From Viridibacterium sediminicola (GTDB lineage: Bacteria > Pseudomonadota > Gammaproteobacteria > Burkholderiales > Rhodocyclaceae), in contig NZ_JBDIVE010000003.1 of NCBI RefSeq assembly GCF_039631295.1, positions 310,001 through 374,000 of the forward strand: DNA of 64,000 nucleotides. Direction: 5' to 3'. The position numbers and the translations under genes were made by a program. Of this stretch, positions 51,849 through 60,871 are shown piece after piece. Every line of letters begins with the position of its first letter. Positions within the stretch are counted from its first letter, which is position 1. The notes below the pieces were generated by a model. That model saw only the letters and a program-made list of their open reading frames with translations, ran no database searches and was not told the DNA's origin.

Positions 51849-51989
51849 TTGCGCTTCCGGTGCTCAACGTACTGAAGTACGTATCCGCTCCTCAGCGCAA
51901 CCTCGACCCGCTCGCTACGCTTTCTGCCGCATTCATGCGCGGCCGCTTGTTTGAGTGGGTAGGGTGCAATAAGCGAAGCGCATTGCACC
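51849..51989. repeat. Composite palindromic repeats between accA and tilS
   Basis: A nested hairpin at 51849-51900 has outer arms TTGCGCT/AGCGCAA and an inner CGTACT-GA-AGTACG (51868-51881). A second element has arms GGTGCAAT (51963-51970) and ATTGCACC (51982-51989). Both look like dispersed palindromes of proteobacterial intergenic regions. The rest of the 241-base gap (51829-52069) shows no gene or clear promoter. Confidence 0.6.
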
Positions 51990-52069
51990 GGCTGCCGCTG
52001 CATGCGCGTGATGACTCTTGTGGCGCCAAGGCGCGTGCTCTGCGGGAGGGCTTGTTTCGGTCTGTTGCC

Positions 52070-53410
52070 ATGCACATCTCACCACTTCCCGACCAACTCA
52101 GCCAAACCCTGCAGCCCTATGCAGGCCAGCGTTTGTGCGTGGGTTTCAGCGGCGGGCTGGATTCTTCGGTTCTCTTGCATTTGCTGGCCCAGCTGGCGCC
52201 GGTCGTGGGTTTTCAGCTGTCTGCGTTGCATGTGCATCATGGTTTAAGTGCGCAGGCGGATGACTGGGCGGCGCATTGCGAGCGCGTTGCGGCGTCCTTG
52301 GGCGTGCCGCTTGTCGTGCGTCGCGTGAGCGTGGCGCGTGCGGGCAAGGGGCTGGAGGCGGCGGCGCGGGCGGCGCGGCATGCTGCGCTGGCGGAGCAGG
52401 ACTGCGACTGGATCGTGCTCGCCCACCATCGCGGCGATCAGGCCGAAACACTGTTGCATCGATTGATGCGCGGCACGGGTGTGCAGGGTGCGGCGGGCAT
52501 GCGGGCGGTGGACGTGGCGCGGCGCTTGTTGCGACCCTTGCTTGATGTGCCGCGCGCGGAGCTCCTGGCCTGGGCGCAGCAGGCGGGCATCGTCTGGATC
52601 GAGGACGACAGCAATACCGATCAGCGCTTCACGCGCAATTTCCTGCGGCACGACATCCTGCCGCGTCTCGATCAGCGTCAGCACGGCGTCGAAGCCAATC
52701 TGGCGCGCGCGGCCGGCTTGTTTGCCGAGTCAGCCGACTTGCTCGATGCGCTGGCGGCGGAAGATCTGCAGCGTTTGCAGTTCGGCCAGCCAGGTTCGCG
52801 CAGCGCTTTGCGCGCCTTGGGGGCGCCGCGCGCGCGCAATCTGCTGCGTCACCTGCTCGCCCAGGCGGGCGAGGGGGCGCCGACGGCCGAGCGTCTGGGT
52901 GAAACGCTGGAGCAGTTGTCGTCTGCCGCTGCGGTGCGCCTGCCTTTTGCGCGGATTGCGCTGTGCGCCTGGCGGGATGCGCTCTGGCAGGAGCCGGTCG
53001 CCTTGCCTTCGCCGCCACACAGCCTGCTCTGGTGCGGTGAAGCGGTTTTGCCCTGGGCCGGCGGCGAGCTGCGCTTTGTGCCGGCCAGCGGACCCGAGGC
53101 TCTGCGCATCGTGCCGAACGGCGCTTGCCGCATCCAGCCGCGCCAAGGCGGCGAGCAGCTGCGTGTGGAGCCGGCTGCGCCGCAGCGTGACTTCAAAACC
53201 CTGGCACAAGCGGCCGGCCTTGCGCCCTGGCAGCGCGATGTCCTGCCGTGTTTGTGGCAGGGCGAGCACTTGCTGTGGATTGGCGCGCTCGGTGCGGATG
53301 CGGCAGCCCGCTGCGCGCCTGGCGAAGCGGGCTGGCAGCTGAGCTGGCAGCCCGCTGTCTGCTCTACATCGGCCACACGGCCAGCAGCAGCGGCAGGCAC
53401 AGCGAAGTGA
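52070..53410 (+). CDS. tilS: tRNA(Ile)-lysidine synthase
   Basis: TilS attaches lysine to C34 of the CAU anticodon of a tRNA-Ile so that it reads AUA; the gene is essential in most bacteria. The 446-residue protein has the PP-loop SGGLDSS (residues 27-33), HHGLSAQADDW and the LAHHRGDQAETLLHRLMRGTG segment, IWIEDDSNTDQRFTRNFLRHDILP, and a C-terminal TilS domain with VPPWQRD-like LAPWQRDVLP. Start is ATG 52070; the longer open frame to 51860 runs through the repeat region. Its last 47 bases overlap the convergent lrgB gene. Confidence 0.95.
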   Translation: MHISPLPDQLSQTLQPYAGQRLCVGFSGGLDSSVLLHLLAQLAPVVGFQLSALHVHHGLSAQADDWAAHCERVAASLGVPLVVRRVSVARAGKGLEAAARAARHAALAEQDCDWIVLAHHRGDQAETLLHRLMRGTGVQGAAGMRAVDVARRLLRPLLDVPRAELLAWAQQAGIVWIEDDSNTDQRFTRNFLRHDILPRLDQRQHGVEANLARAAGLFAESADLLDALAAEDLQRLQFGQPGSRSALRALGAPRARNLLRHLLAQAGEGAPTAERLGETLEQLSSAAAVRLPFARIALCAWRDALWQEPVALPSPPHSLLWCGEAVLPWAGGELRFVPASGPEALRIVPNGACRIQPRQGGEQLRVEPAAPQRDFKTLAQAAGLAPWQRDVLPCLWQGEHLLWIGALGADAAARCAPGEAGWQLSWQPAVCSTSATRPAAAAGTAK

Positions 53411-54062
53411 AAATGCCGTTGAGGCTCATGCCCAGGCTGGCGAAGGCGCCCGCTTTGTGCGAGATGTGGAAAGCGCGCGAAGTGCCGATGCCGTGGGCGG
53501 CAAGGCCCATCGAAAAGCCCTGTACCGCTTCATCCCGCACGCGCAGCGCGCGCAACAGGTATTCCGCAGTCATGGCGCCGAGGATGCCGGTGATCACCAC
53601 CGCTGCCGCCGCAATGGAGGCATCGCCGCCGAGTTTCTCGGCCAGTGCCATGGCGATCGGGGTCGTCACGGACTTGGGCGAGAAACTCACCAGAACATGG
53701 GTCGGCAGACCAAACAGCTTGCCCAACAGCAGGGCCGAGATGATGCCGGTGAGACCGCCAATCACCAGGGCGATGAGCAGCGGCCGCAGCATGCTGCGCA
53801 CATGTGCCAGATTGGTATAGAGCGGCACCGCCAGCGCCACGGTGGCTGGCGCCAACAACAAGTGGATGCCACGCACACTGTTCATATAGTCGGCGTAGGG
53901 TGTGTGCGTCAGCAGCAGCAGCGGGATCAGCAAGGCCATGCAGACCAGCAAGGGGTGCGACAAGGCGTTGTGCTGGCAAAAGGCATGAAAACGCGTGGCC
54001 AGCATGTAAGCCAGCAAGGTCATGGTCAGCCAGAACGCAGGGTGGACGAGGAGCGCTTTCAT
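53364..54062 (-). CDS. LrgB/CidB-family inner-membrane protein
   Basis: The 232-residue protein has about seven membrane segments and the family signatures SPKSVTTPIAMALAEKLGG (residues about 130-148), AAVVITGILGA and GFSMGLAAHGIGTSRAFHIS. LrgB/CidB proteins, like plant PLGG1, are thought to move small organic acids such as glycolate, glycerate or pyruvate, or to take part in murein hydrolase export; which applies here is open. Its ATG overlaps the lrgA-like stop by 4 bases. The 3' end overlaps tilS by 47 bases. Confidence 0.92.
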   Translation of the reverse strand: MKALLVHPAFWLTMTLLAYMLATRFHAFCQHNALSHPLLVCMALLIPLLLLTHTPYADYMNSVRGIHLLLAPATVALAVPLYTNLAHVRSMLRPLLIALVIGGLTGIISALLLGKLFGLPTHVLVSFSPKSVTTPIAMALAEKLGGDASIAAAAVVITGILGAMTAEYLLRALRVRDEAVQGFSMGLAAHGIGTSRAFHISHKAGAFASLGMSLNGIFTSLCLPLLLAVWPM

Positions 54063-54511
54063 GCCTTGTTCTCCCGGCGTTTGAGCAGGTAGTGCAGGCT
54101 CAGCGCGGTCACTGCCAGGGTGATGGCCATGGAGAGCACCAGGGTGATGAGCATGGGGATGCCCAGACTGCCCAGTAGCTGGGCGTGTTCCATGATGCCC
54201 ACCCCGGCCGGCACGAAGAGCAGGGAGAGGTGGGAGAGCAGGCCGTGGCTGGCGGTCGATACCGTCGGCGGCAGGTGTTTGCGCAGCAGGCTGAAGCCCA
54301 GCAGCAGGAGCATGCCGGCGACCGGGCCGGGCAGGCTGAGATTTAGCAGGTGGACCAGTGCTTCACCGGCCAGCCACCAGGCCATCAGCATGATGAAGCC
54401 GGGCAGGAAGGCTGGGGCCGCAGGCGCTGCGGGAGGTGTGGCGGGCGCGGTGGCGGAGGACTTGGCCGCGGTGCGGCTCGGCTTGCGTGGCGATGAGTTC
54501 GAGGCGGGCAC
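54059..54511 (-). CDS. LrgA/CidA-family holin-like membrane protein
   Basis: The 150-residue protein has four membrane helices after residue 38, with the family pattern GEALVHLLNLSLPGPVAGMLLLLGFSLL and LLFVPAGVGIMEHAQLL. The first 37 residues are a Lys/Pro/Ala-rich tail not usual in CidA; a later ATG (at residue 41, nt about 54391) would give the normal length, so the true start is uncertain. It is coupled to the lrgB-like gene by a 4-base overlap, the normal partner. Confidence 0.88.
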   Translation of the reverse strand: MPASNSSPRKPSRTAAKSSATAPATPPAAPAAPAFLPGFIMLMAWWLAGEALVHLLNLSLPGPVAGMLLLLGFSLLRKHLPPTVSTASHGLLSHLSLLFVPAGVGIMEHAQLLGSLGIPMLITLVLSMAITLAVTALSLHYLLKRRENKA

Positions 54512-54852
54512 GATGGGAAGTGTTGCGTGTGGGGAGATCAGTTTAGCGCGCTCATCCCGGCAGCTTCGCTGCGCCGGCTCAAAAGCCGCTTGGCAGCGCG
54601 ACCAAAATTTGGTTCGGAATGAGACAAAGTCCTGATAAAATTAAAAGTTACCCGATTTCCGGGGGTGCTGGCTTGCTGCGCGCTTCTTCACGCTGTGCGC
54701 AGGGCTCTAAAAATTGTTGTGGGTGGAGTTGGATGTGCGGTGTGCGATGGCGATCTTCTGGATGGCGATCAGGCTTACAACGCACAGGCTCTTGAACGCG
54801 ACGACCCGGAATTCATAAATTCTTTCAACCCCTGCATTAATTGGAGTTTTAC
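54512..54852. other. Gene-free region ahead of ndk
   Basis: 341 bases with no convincing open frame. Seen here: a short stem CTGCGC/GCGCAG (54676-54681, 54697-54702) and a 10-base direct repeat GATGGCGATC at 54746-54755 and 54761-54770. An AT-rich stretch with TTCGGA and TAAAAT 17 bases apart (54613-54641) could be a promoter. The ndk ribosome site GGAG lies at about 54842. Confidence 0.4.
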
Positions 54853-55278
54853 ATGGCTATTGAACGTACCCTGTCCATCATCAAGCCCGACGCCGTCGCC
54901 AAGAACGTGATCGGCAAGATCTATGACCGCTTCGAGAGCGCGGGCCTGAAGGTCATCGCTGCGAAGATGGTGCATCTGTCGGAGCAGGAAGCAGGTCAGT
55001 TCTACGCTGTGCACAAGGAGCGTCCCTTCTTCAAGGATCTGGTCTCCTTCATGACCTCGGGTCCGGTGATGATCCAGGCTCTCGAAGGCGAAGGCGCGAT
55101 CCTCAAGAACCGCGACCTGATGGGCGCGACCGATCCGAAGAAGGCTGCTCCGGGCACCATCCGCGCAGACTTCGCGGAGTCCATCGATGCCAATGCGGTG
55201 CATGGTTCGGACGCTGCTGAAACGGCTGCCGTGGAAATTGCTTTCTTCTTCCCGGGTCTGAACATTTACTCGCGCTGA
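54853..55278 (+). CDS. ndk: Nucleoside diphosphate kinase
   Basis: Ndk balances nucleoside triphosphates through a phosphohistidine. The 141-residue protein has MAIERTLSIIKPDAVAKNVIG and the active-site H117 in NAVHGSDAAE, plus the KERPFFKDLVSFMTSGP segment. GGAG precedes the ATG at 54853 by about 8 bases; the ATT-led frame from 54841 is not a start. It is followed after 100 bases by rlmN. Confidence 0.98.
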   Translation: MAIERTLSIIKPDAVAKNVIGKIYDRFESAGLKVIAAKMVHLSEQEAGQFYAVHKERPFFKDLVSFMTSGPVMIQALEGEGAILKNRDLMGATDPKKAAPGTIRADFAESIDANAVHGSDAAETAAVEIAFFFPGLNIYSR

Positions 55279-55378
55279 TACGGCGGGGCGAGGAATTAGG
55301 GGCGAGGGTGAGATTTCCGGTCAGCACAGCTGGCCGCATAAGCTTCCCTCGATCCTCGATCCACGTTCCTCAGAAAAC

Positions 55379-56473
55379 ATGCAAAACCTTCTCGATCTGG
55401 ATGTCCAAGCGCTGACCGACTGGTTCGCCGAACGCGGCGAAAAGCCTTTCCGCGCTCGTCAGGTGCTGCGCTGGATGCACCGTTTCGGGGAGGCCGATTT
55501 TGATGCCATGACCGATGTGGCCAAAACCTTGCGCGCCAAGCTCAAGGCCGAGGCCTGCGTGTTGCCGCCCGCCGTGGTGCGCGATTCGCTGTCGGTCGAT
55601 GGCACGCGCAAGTGGCTGTTCGATGTCGGCAATGCCAATGCCGTCGAAACGGTGTTCATTCCCGAAACCAGTCGTGGCACCTTGTGCATCTCCTCGCAAG
55701 CGGGCTGCGCCCTCGACTGCGCCTTCTGCTCGACCGGCAAGCAAGGCTTCAACCGCAATCTTAGCGCGGCCGAAATCATCGGTCAGCTGTGGATGGCGAA
55801 CCGTTTGCTGGGTGCCGATCAGAGCGGGGAACGGGTCATCAGCAATGTGGTGATGATGGGCATGGGCGAACCGCTGGCCAATTTCGACAATGTCGTAGCC
55901 GCGCTGAACCTGATGCTCGACGACAACGCCTATGGTTTGTCACGCCGCCGCGTGACGGTGTCCACCTCGGGCATCGTGCCGGCCATGGATCGTCTGCGTG
56001 AAGCCTGCCCGGTGGCGCTGGCGGTGTCCCTGCATGCGCCCAACGATGCGCTGCGCGACAAGCTGGTGCCGATCAACCAGAAATACCCGCTCAAGGAATT
56101 GCTTGCCGCGTGCGAGCGTTACCTTGAAAAAGCACCGCGTGATTTCATCACCTTCGAGTACGTGATGCTCGAAGGCGTCAACGACAGCGACGAGCATGCC
56201 CGCCAGCTGGTGGACATTGCCGCGCAGGTGTCGTGCAAGTACAACCTGATTCCGTTCAATCCTTTCCCGAACTCCGGCTTCCAGCGCTCCAGTGCGCCGC
56301 GCATCAAGCGCTTCTCGCAGATCCTGCTCGATGCCGGCATCGTCACCACCACGCGCAAGACGCGCGGCGACGATGTCGATGCCGCCTGCGGTCAGCTGGC
56401 CGGCCAGGTGCAGGATAGGACGCGCCGTACGCAACAACGAATTATTCCGATCAACGAGGTAGGTCATGAATGA
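55379..56473 (+). CDS. rlmN: Dual-specificity 23S rRNA A2503 / tRNA A37 methyltransferase
   Basis: RlmN makes 2-methyladenosine with a radical SAM mechanism. The 364-residue protein has the cluster motif C110-x3-C114-x2-C117 in AGCALDCAFCSTG, catalytic C103 (TLCISSQ) and C337 (DAACGQLAG), and MMGMGEPLANFDNVV. The N-terminal helical domain (GEKPFRARQVLRWMHRFG) is complete, unlike the paralogue at 38407. It overlaps pilW by 8 bases, the conserved start of the rlmN-pilW-rodZ-ispG-hisS series. Confidence 0.97.
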   Translation: MQNLLDLDVQALTDWFAERGEKPFRARQVLRWMHRFGEADFDAMTDVAKTLRAKLKAEACVLPPAVVRDSLSVDGTRKWLFDVGNANAVETVFIPETSRGTLCISSQAGCALDCAFCSTGKQGFNRNLSAAEIIGQLWMANRLLGADQSGERVISNVVMMGMGEPLANFDNVVAALNLMLDDNAYGLSRRRVTVSTSGIVPAMDRLREACPVALAVSLHAPNDALRDKLVPINQKYPLKELLAACERYLEKAPRDFITFEYVMLEGVNDSDEHARQLVDIAAQVSCKYNLIPFNPFPNSGFQRSSAPRIKRFSQILLDAGIVTTTRKTRGDDVDAACGQLAGQVQDRTRRTQQRIIPINEVGHE

Positions 56474-57281
56474 TGTCGTGAAAAGTCTGCTCGGCCTGGC
56501 CCTGCTGGGCTTGGCGGCCTGCGCAACGGTGCCCGATGGCATGCCGGGTTCGACCGAGAAATTCCCGGTCGAGCGTCCGTCCTCGGAGAAGCCCTCGCTG
56601 ACCAAGGAACGCACGACCGCCAAGATCCACGTCGATCTGGGCACCAGCTATCTGGAAGCCAATAATCTGGGTACCGCACTCGACGAGGCGCGCGTGGCCA
56701 TCGCTTGGGACCGCAACTACGCGCCGGGCCATGCCTTGCTGGGCAAGGTCTTCGCTTCGCTGGAGCAGTATCCGCAAGCGCAGGCCGCGTTTGCCGACGC
56801 CATTTCGCTGGCCCCTGGCGATCCGGAGGTGAATCAGGATTACGGCTGGTTCCTCTGCAATCAGGGGCGCAACAAGGAAGGCGTGGTGCGCCTGGAGCAG
56901 GCGGCGCGTAATCCGTACAACACCTCGCCGGCGCGTGCCTGGACGACGCTGGGGCTGTGCAATGTGCAGATGAAGAATGACGCCGCGGCCGAGACCGCAT
57001 TCATGCGTGCCTACCAGATCAATTCTGACAATCTGCGTGTCATTTATCATCTGGCCGAGATTTCGCTGCGCAAGGGCAACCTGGTGCGTGCGCGTGAATT
57101 CTCGAGCGAACTCGGGCTCAAGCTGGGCGGTAGCAATACCTCCGCCAGTCTGTGGCTGAGCCTGCGCATCGAGCGCAAGCTCGGCAATCGTGCGCAAGAG
57201 CAGAAGCTGGCCACGCAACTGGCGCGGGAATTCCCGGCTTCTGACGAATATCAGGCCTATCTGCAAGGAAGATTCGAGTGA
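56466..57281 (+). CDS. pilW: PilW/PilF, type IV pilus secretin pilotin lipoprotein
   Basis: Outer-membrane lipoprotein needed to assemble the PilQ secretin. The 271-residue protein has a lipobox ending at C19 (LGLAAC), then TPR repeats: KIHVDLGTSYLEANNLGTAL, YAPGHALLGKVFASLEQYPQA and PARAWTTLGLCNVQMKN. The start is ATG 56466 within the end of rlmN; GAGG lies just before it. It is named pilF in Pseudomonas and pilW in Neisseria. Together with the Chp genes it shows the strain makes type IV pili, though the structural pilin genes are elsewhere. Confidence 0.95.
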   Translation: MNDVVKSLLGLALLGLAACATVPDGMPGSTEKFPVERPSSEKPSLTKERTTAKIHVDLGTSYLEANNLGTALDEARVAIAWDRNYAPGHALLGKVFASLEQYPQAQAAFADAISLAPGDPEVNQDYGWFLCNQGRNKEGVVRLEQAARNPYNTSPARAWTTLGLCNVQMKNDAAAETAFMRAYQINSDNLRVIYHLAEISLRKGNLVRAREFSSELGLKLGGSNTSASLWLSLRIERKLGNRAQEQKLATQLAREFPASDEYQAYLQGRFE

Positions 57282-58261
57282 GTCAAGAGCCAGAGCTGGA
57301 AGCAGTCGCCGCCACGCCCGCCGTGGAGCAAAACCCGTGGCATCTGCTGGCTGAAGCGCGTACCGCACTGGGCATGTCGATTGCCGATGTGGCCCTGCAT
57401 TTGAAACTGACGCCGCGCCAGGTTGAAGCCATGGAAGCCGGCGAGTTGCAGCATCTGCCGGGGCCGGCCTTTGCGCGCGGCTTTGTGCGTAATTACGCGC
57501 GTTTCCTCAATCTCGATCCGGCGCTGTTCAGTGTTCTGCTTGACGCACCGCGCGAGAGCGCTGCGCCGATTGGCGTCATGTCGTTGGGGCAGATGCCCGG
57601 GCCGCGTGGCTGGAAGTTCTCGGCCCTGCCTGCACTCGGTCTCGCCGTGGTCTTGCTGGCGCTGGCGGTGGCGGGCTGGCATTTTGGCTGGTTCGAGCCG
57701 CGGGACGAACAATACCTTGCCGATGTGATGGCACAGTCGATCGCGCTGGCCGATGATCAGGCTTCGCTGCCGCTACAGTCGGCGAGCGCATCCAGTGCGA
57801 GTGTGCCGCCCGCTGTCGGGAGCGCGCCGGTACTGGAGATCCAGGCGCCTTCTGCCGTGGTAGTGGCGGCTGCCGGTGCGCTGGCTTCGGCGCCTGTTGC
57901 GCCGCCGGTCGCTGCGCCTGTCGTGTTGCCCTCGGCGCCTGTTGCCGCGGCAGCCAGTGTGGCAGCCGCCTCACACAGCGCCGCACGCAGCAGTAGCAGC
58001 GCCAGCAGCAGCGCACCCAAGGGCGCGCGTCGCCTGCGCATGAACTTCGAGGCCGATGCCTGGGTCGAAGTGCGCGATGCGACCGGCAATGTGCTGCATT
58101 CGCGCCTGAACAGCGCGGGTACCGTACTGGAAATTGCCGGTTTGCCTCCTTTCGAACTGGTGGTCGGCAATGCGGCCCATGTCAAGCTGGCGCTCGATGG
58201 CAAAGCGATTGATCTGACGCCGAGCATCCGCAACACCGTGGCACGCCTGAGCCTGCCCTGA
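57278..58261 (+). CDS. rodZ: RodZ-like cell-shape protein
   Basis: RodZ links MreB to the membrane. The 327-residue protein has a cytoplasmic helix-turn-helix (about 20-85, LAEARTALGMSIADVALHLKLTPRQVEAMEAG), one membrane helix at about 113-133, an Ala/Pro/Ser-rich periplasmic linker (about 170-250) and a C-terminal beta domain (about 255-327, DUF4115) with ADAWVEVRDATGNVL. The start is GTG 57278 overlapping the pilW stop by 4 bases (GTGA), with AAGGAAG upstream. Confidence 0.92.
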   Translation: MSQEPELEAVAATPAVEQNPWHLLAEARTALGMSIADVALHLKLTPRQVEAMEAGELQHLPGPAFARGFVRNYARFLNLDPALFSVLLDAPRESAAPIGVMSLGQMPGPRGWKFSALPALGLAVVLLALAVAGWHFGWFEPRDEQYLADVMAQSIALADDQASLPLQSASASSASVPPAVGSAPVLEIQAPSAVVVAAAGALASAPVAPPVAAPVVLPSAPVAAAASVAAASHSAARSSSSASSSAPKGARRLRMNFEADAWVEVRDATGNVLHSRLNSAGTVLEIAGLPPFELVVGNAAHVKLALDGKAIDLTPSIRNTVARLSLP

Positions 58262-58272
58262 GAGACGTCTTG

Positions 58273-59520
58273 ATGAGCAATTCCCCTGCCTCTGCTGCTT
58301 CACGTCACGCCACGCGCCTGGTGCGCATCGGCAAGATTGCGGTCGGCTCGGCCGCCCCCATCGTCGTGCAGTCGATGACCAATACGGACACCGCTGACCA
58401 CATCGCAACGGCCTTGCAGATTGCCCAGCTGGCGCGTGCCGGTTCGGAACTGGTGCGCATCACGGTCAATAACGACGAGTCGGCCAAGGCCGTACCGAAG
58501 ATCCGTGAGCAGCTGTTGAAGATGAATGTGGATGTGCCGATCATCGGCGACTTCCACTACAACGGTCACACCTTGTTGAAGGACAACCCGGCCTGCGCCG
58601 AGGTGCTCGACAAGTACCGCATCAACCCCGGCAATGTCGGCAAGGGCGCCAAGCGCGATACGCAGTTTGCGGCGATCGTCGAAATGGCCTGCAAGTACGA
58701 CAAGCCGGTGCGCATCGGCGTCAACTGGGGCAGTCTCGACCAGTCGGTGCTGGCGCGCATGATGGACGACAACGCCGCGCGCAGCGAACCCTGGGACGCT
58801 GGCCGCGTGATGCGCGAAGCGCTGGTGGTATCGGCGCTGGAATCGGCGCAGGCGGCCGAGGCGGTGGGGCTGGGTGCGGATCGCATCATTCTGTCGTGCA
58901 AGGTGTCCAGCGTGCAGGACCTGATCGCCACCTATCGCGAGCTGGCGCGCCGCTGCGACTATCCGCTGCACCTCGGGCTGACCGAAGCGGGCATGGGCAG
59001 CAAGGGCATCGTAGCCTCGACGGCGGCCTTGTCGGTGCTGCTGCAGGAAGGCATTGGCGACACCATCCGCATCTCGCTGACGCCTGAGCCCAATGGCAAG
59101 CGCACCGAAGAAGTCATCGTCGCGCAGGAGATCCTGCAGACCATGGGCTTGCGCGCCTTCACGCCGATGGTCACGGCCTGTCCGGGCTGCGGACGTACCA
59201 CCAGCGTGTTCTTCCAGGAACTCGCGCAGTCGGTGCAGGAATACGTGCGCGAGCAGATGCCGGTGTGGCGCGAGCACTATGACGGCGTCGAAAACCTCAC
59301 GCTGGCCGTGATGGGCTGTGTCGTCAATGGTCCGGGTGAGAGCAAGCACGCCAATATCGGCATCTCCCTGCCGGGCACCGGCGAAACGCCGGCCGCACCG
59401 GTGTACATCGACGGCGAGAAGGCCATGACCTTGCGCGGTGACAACATCGCCAACGAGTTCCGCAGCATTCTCGACAACTACGTCGCCACCAAATACACGA
59501 AGAAGGGCGTCGCTGCCTGA
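58273..59520 (+). CDS. ispG: 4-hydroxy-3-methylbut-2-enyl diphosphate synthase (flavodoxin)
   Basis: IspG is the penultimate enzyme of the MEP isoprenoid pathway, with a 4Fe-4S cluster. The 415-residue protein carries TTxxxGxxxIGGxxPIVVQSMTNTDT-type start (VGSAAPIVVQSMTNTDT), the cluster cysteines C303, C306 (CPGCGRT) and C349 (MGCVVNGPGE) and the nearby Glu. It is longer than the 372-residue E. coli enzyme, with extra sequence between the second and third Cys, as in other betaproteobacteria. The start is ATG 58273; a TTG one codon before is less likely. Confidence 0.97.
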   Translation: MSNSPASAASRHATRLVRIGKIAVGSAAPIVVQSMTNTDTADHIATALQIAQLARAGSELVRITVNNDESAKAVPKIREQLLKMNVDVPIIGDFHYNGHTLLKDNPACAEVLDKYRINPGNVGKGAKRDTQFAAIVEMACKYDKPVRIGVNWGSLDQSVLARMMDDNAARSEPWDAGRVMREALVVSALESAQAAEAVGLGADRIILSCKVSSVQDLIATYRELARRCDYPLHLGLTEAGMGSKGIVASTAALSVLLQEGIGDTIRISLTPEPNGKRTEEVIVAQEILQTMGLRAFTPMVTACPGCGRTTSVFFQELAQSVQEYVREQMPVWREHYDGVENLTLAVMGCVVNGPGESKHANIGISLPGTGETPAAPVYIDGEKAMTLRGDNIANEFRSILDNYVATKYTKKGVAA

Positions 59521-59540
59521 GCGGCCCGCAGACATCACAT

Positions 59541-60857
59541 ATGGCAAGCAACAAGATTCAAGGCGTTCGCGGTATGAACGATCTGCTCCCCGATGAGGCG
59601 GAGCGCTGGGAGGCGTTTGAGGAAATCGTTCGCGACTGGCTCAAGAGCTACGGCTACCGGCCGATCCGCACGCCGGTGCTGGAACCGACCGCGCTGTTCG
59701 TGCGCGGCGTCGGCGAGCATACCGACATCGTCGAGAAGGAGATGTACTCCTTCGAAGATCGCCTCAATGGCGAAAAGCTGACCCTGCGCCCCGAGGGCAC
59801 GGCCTCCTGCGTGCGTGCCGTGACCGAGCACAACATGCTGTTTTCGCAGCCGCAGCGTCTCTACTACACCGGGCCGATGTTCCGCCACGAGCGTCCGCAG
59901 AAAGGGCGCTACCGTCAGTTCCACCAGGTGGGTGTCGAGGCGCTGGGCTTTGCCGGGCCGGATGTCGATGCCGAGCACATTGTCATGTGCGCGCGCCTGT
60001 GGGACGACCTCGGTCTCGACGACGTAAGCCTGGAAATCAATTCCCTGGGCGATGCCGAGGAACGGGCGCGCCACCGCGCCGAGCTGATCGCCTATCTGCA
60101 ACGCCACGAGGCTGCGCTGGACGAAGACGGCAAGCGTCGCCTGCACACCAACCCGCTGCGCGTGCTCGACACCAAGAACCCGGCGCTGCAAGAGATCGTC
60201 GAAGCCGCTCCCAAGCTGTTCGACTTCCTCGGCGAAGCCTCGCTCAAGCATTTTGAAGGCGTCACCGCCCTGCTACGCGAAGCGGTGGTGCCCTACACGC
60301 TCAACACGCGCCTGGTGCGCGGCCTCGATTACTACAACCGCACGGTGTTCGAATGGACCACCACGCGGCTCGGTGCGCAAGCCACCATCTGCGCGGGCGG
60401 TCGTTACGATTCGCTGGTCGAAAGCCTGGGCGGCAAGAGCGCGCCGGCATGCGGCTTTGGAATGGGCATCGAACGTGTCATGCTGTTGTGGTCCGAAGGC
60501 ATGGAAGAGGGGCCCTTGTCGCGCCCCGATGTGTATCTGGTGCACCAGGGCGAGGCTGCCGAGCGGCAAGCTTTCCGTGTGGCCGAGATGCTGCGTTCGG
60601 CCGGCATGTCGGCGATCTTCCATTGCGGCGGCGGCAGCTTCAAGTCGCAGATGAAGAAGGCTGACGGCAGCGGCGCCAGCTATGCGCTGATCATCGGTGA
60701 AGACGAAGTGGCAGCGCAGTCGGTCACGCTCAAGGCGCTGCGTGAAGAGCTGCCGCAGCGCCAGATTGCCGTCGATGAAATTGCGCCGGTGCTGGCCAGT
60801 CAGCTGTACGGCTCCGGGCAGGATTCGGACGACACACAAGACCAACAATCAAACTGA
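59541..60857 (+). CDS. hisS: Histidyl-tRNA synthetase
   Basis: Class II synthetase charging tRNA-His. The 438-residue protein shows motif 1 near RGMNDLLPDEAERW, motif 2 in YTGPMFRHERPQKGRYRQFHQVG (about 110-132), the histidine-specific VRGLDYYNRTVFEW (about 255-268), and motif 3 in CGFGMGIERVMLL (about 310). The C-terminal anticodon-binding domain is present, with a short Asp/Gln-rich end. It follows ispG by 20 bases and precedes yfgM by 14. Confidence 0.98.
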   Translation: MASNKIQGVRGMNDLLPDEAERWEAFEEIVRDWLKSYGYRPIRTPVLEPTALFVRGVGEHTDIVEKEMYSFEDRLNGEKLTLRPEGTASCVRAVTEHNMLFSQPQRLYYTGPMFRHERPQKGRYRQFHQVGVEALGFAGPDVDAEHIVMCARLWDDLGLDDVSLEINSLGDAEERARHRAELIAYLQRHEAALDEDGKRRLHTNPLRVLDTKNPALQEIVEAAPKLFDFLGEASLKHFEGVTALLREAVVPYTLNTRLVRGLDYYNRTVFEWTTTRLGAQATICAGGRYDSLVESLGGKSAPACGFGMGIERVMLLWSEGMEEGPLSRPDVYLVHQGEAAERQAFRVAEMLRSAGMSAIFHCGGGSFKSQMKKADGSGASYALIIGEDEVAAQSVTLKALREELPQRQIAVDEIAPVLASQLYGSGQDSDDTQDQQSN

Positions 60858-60871
60858 AAGACACACACTCA

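Noticed and set aside
53364..54511. lrgA/lrgB pair as a phage holin system
   Set aside because: No phage genes are nearby and both proteins fit chromosomal LrgAB/CidAB families.
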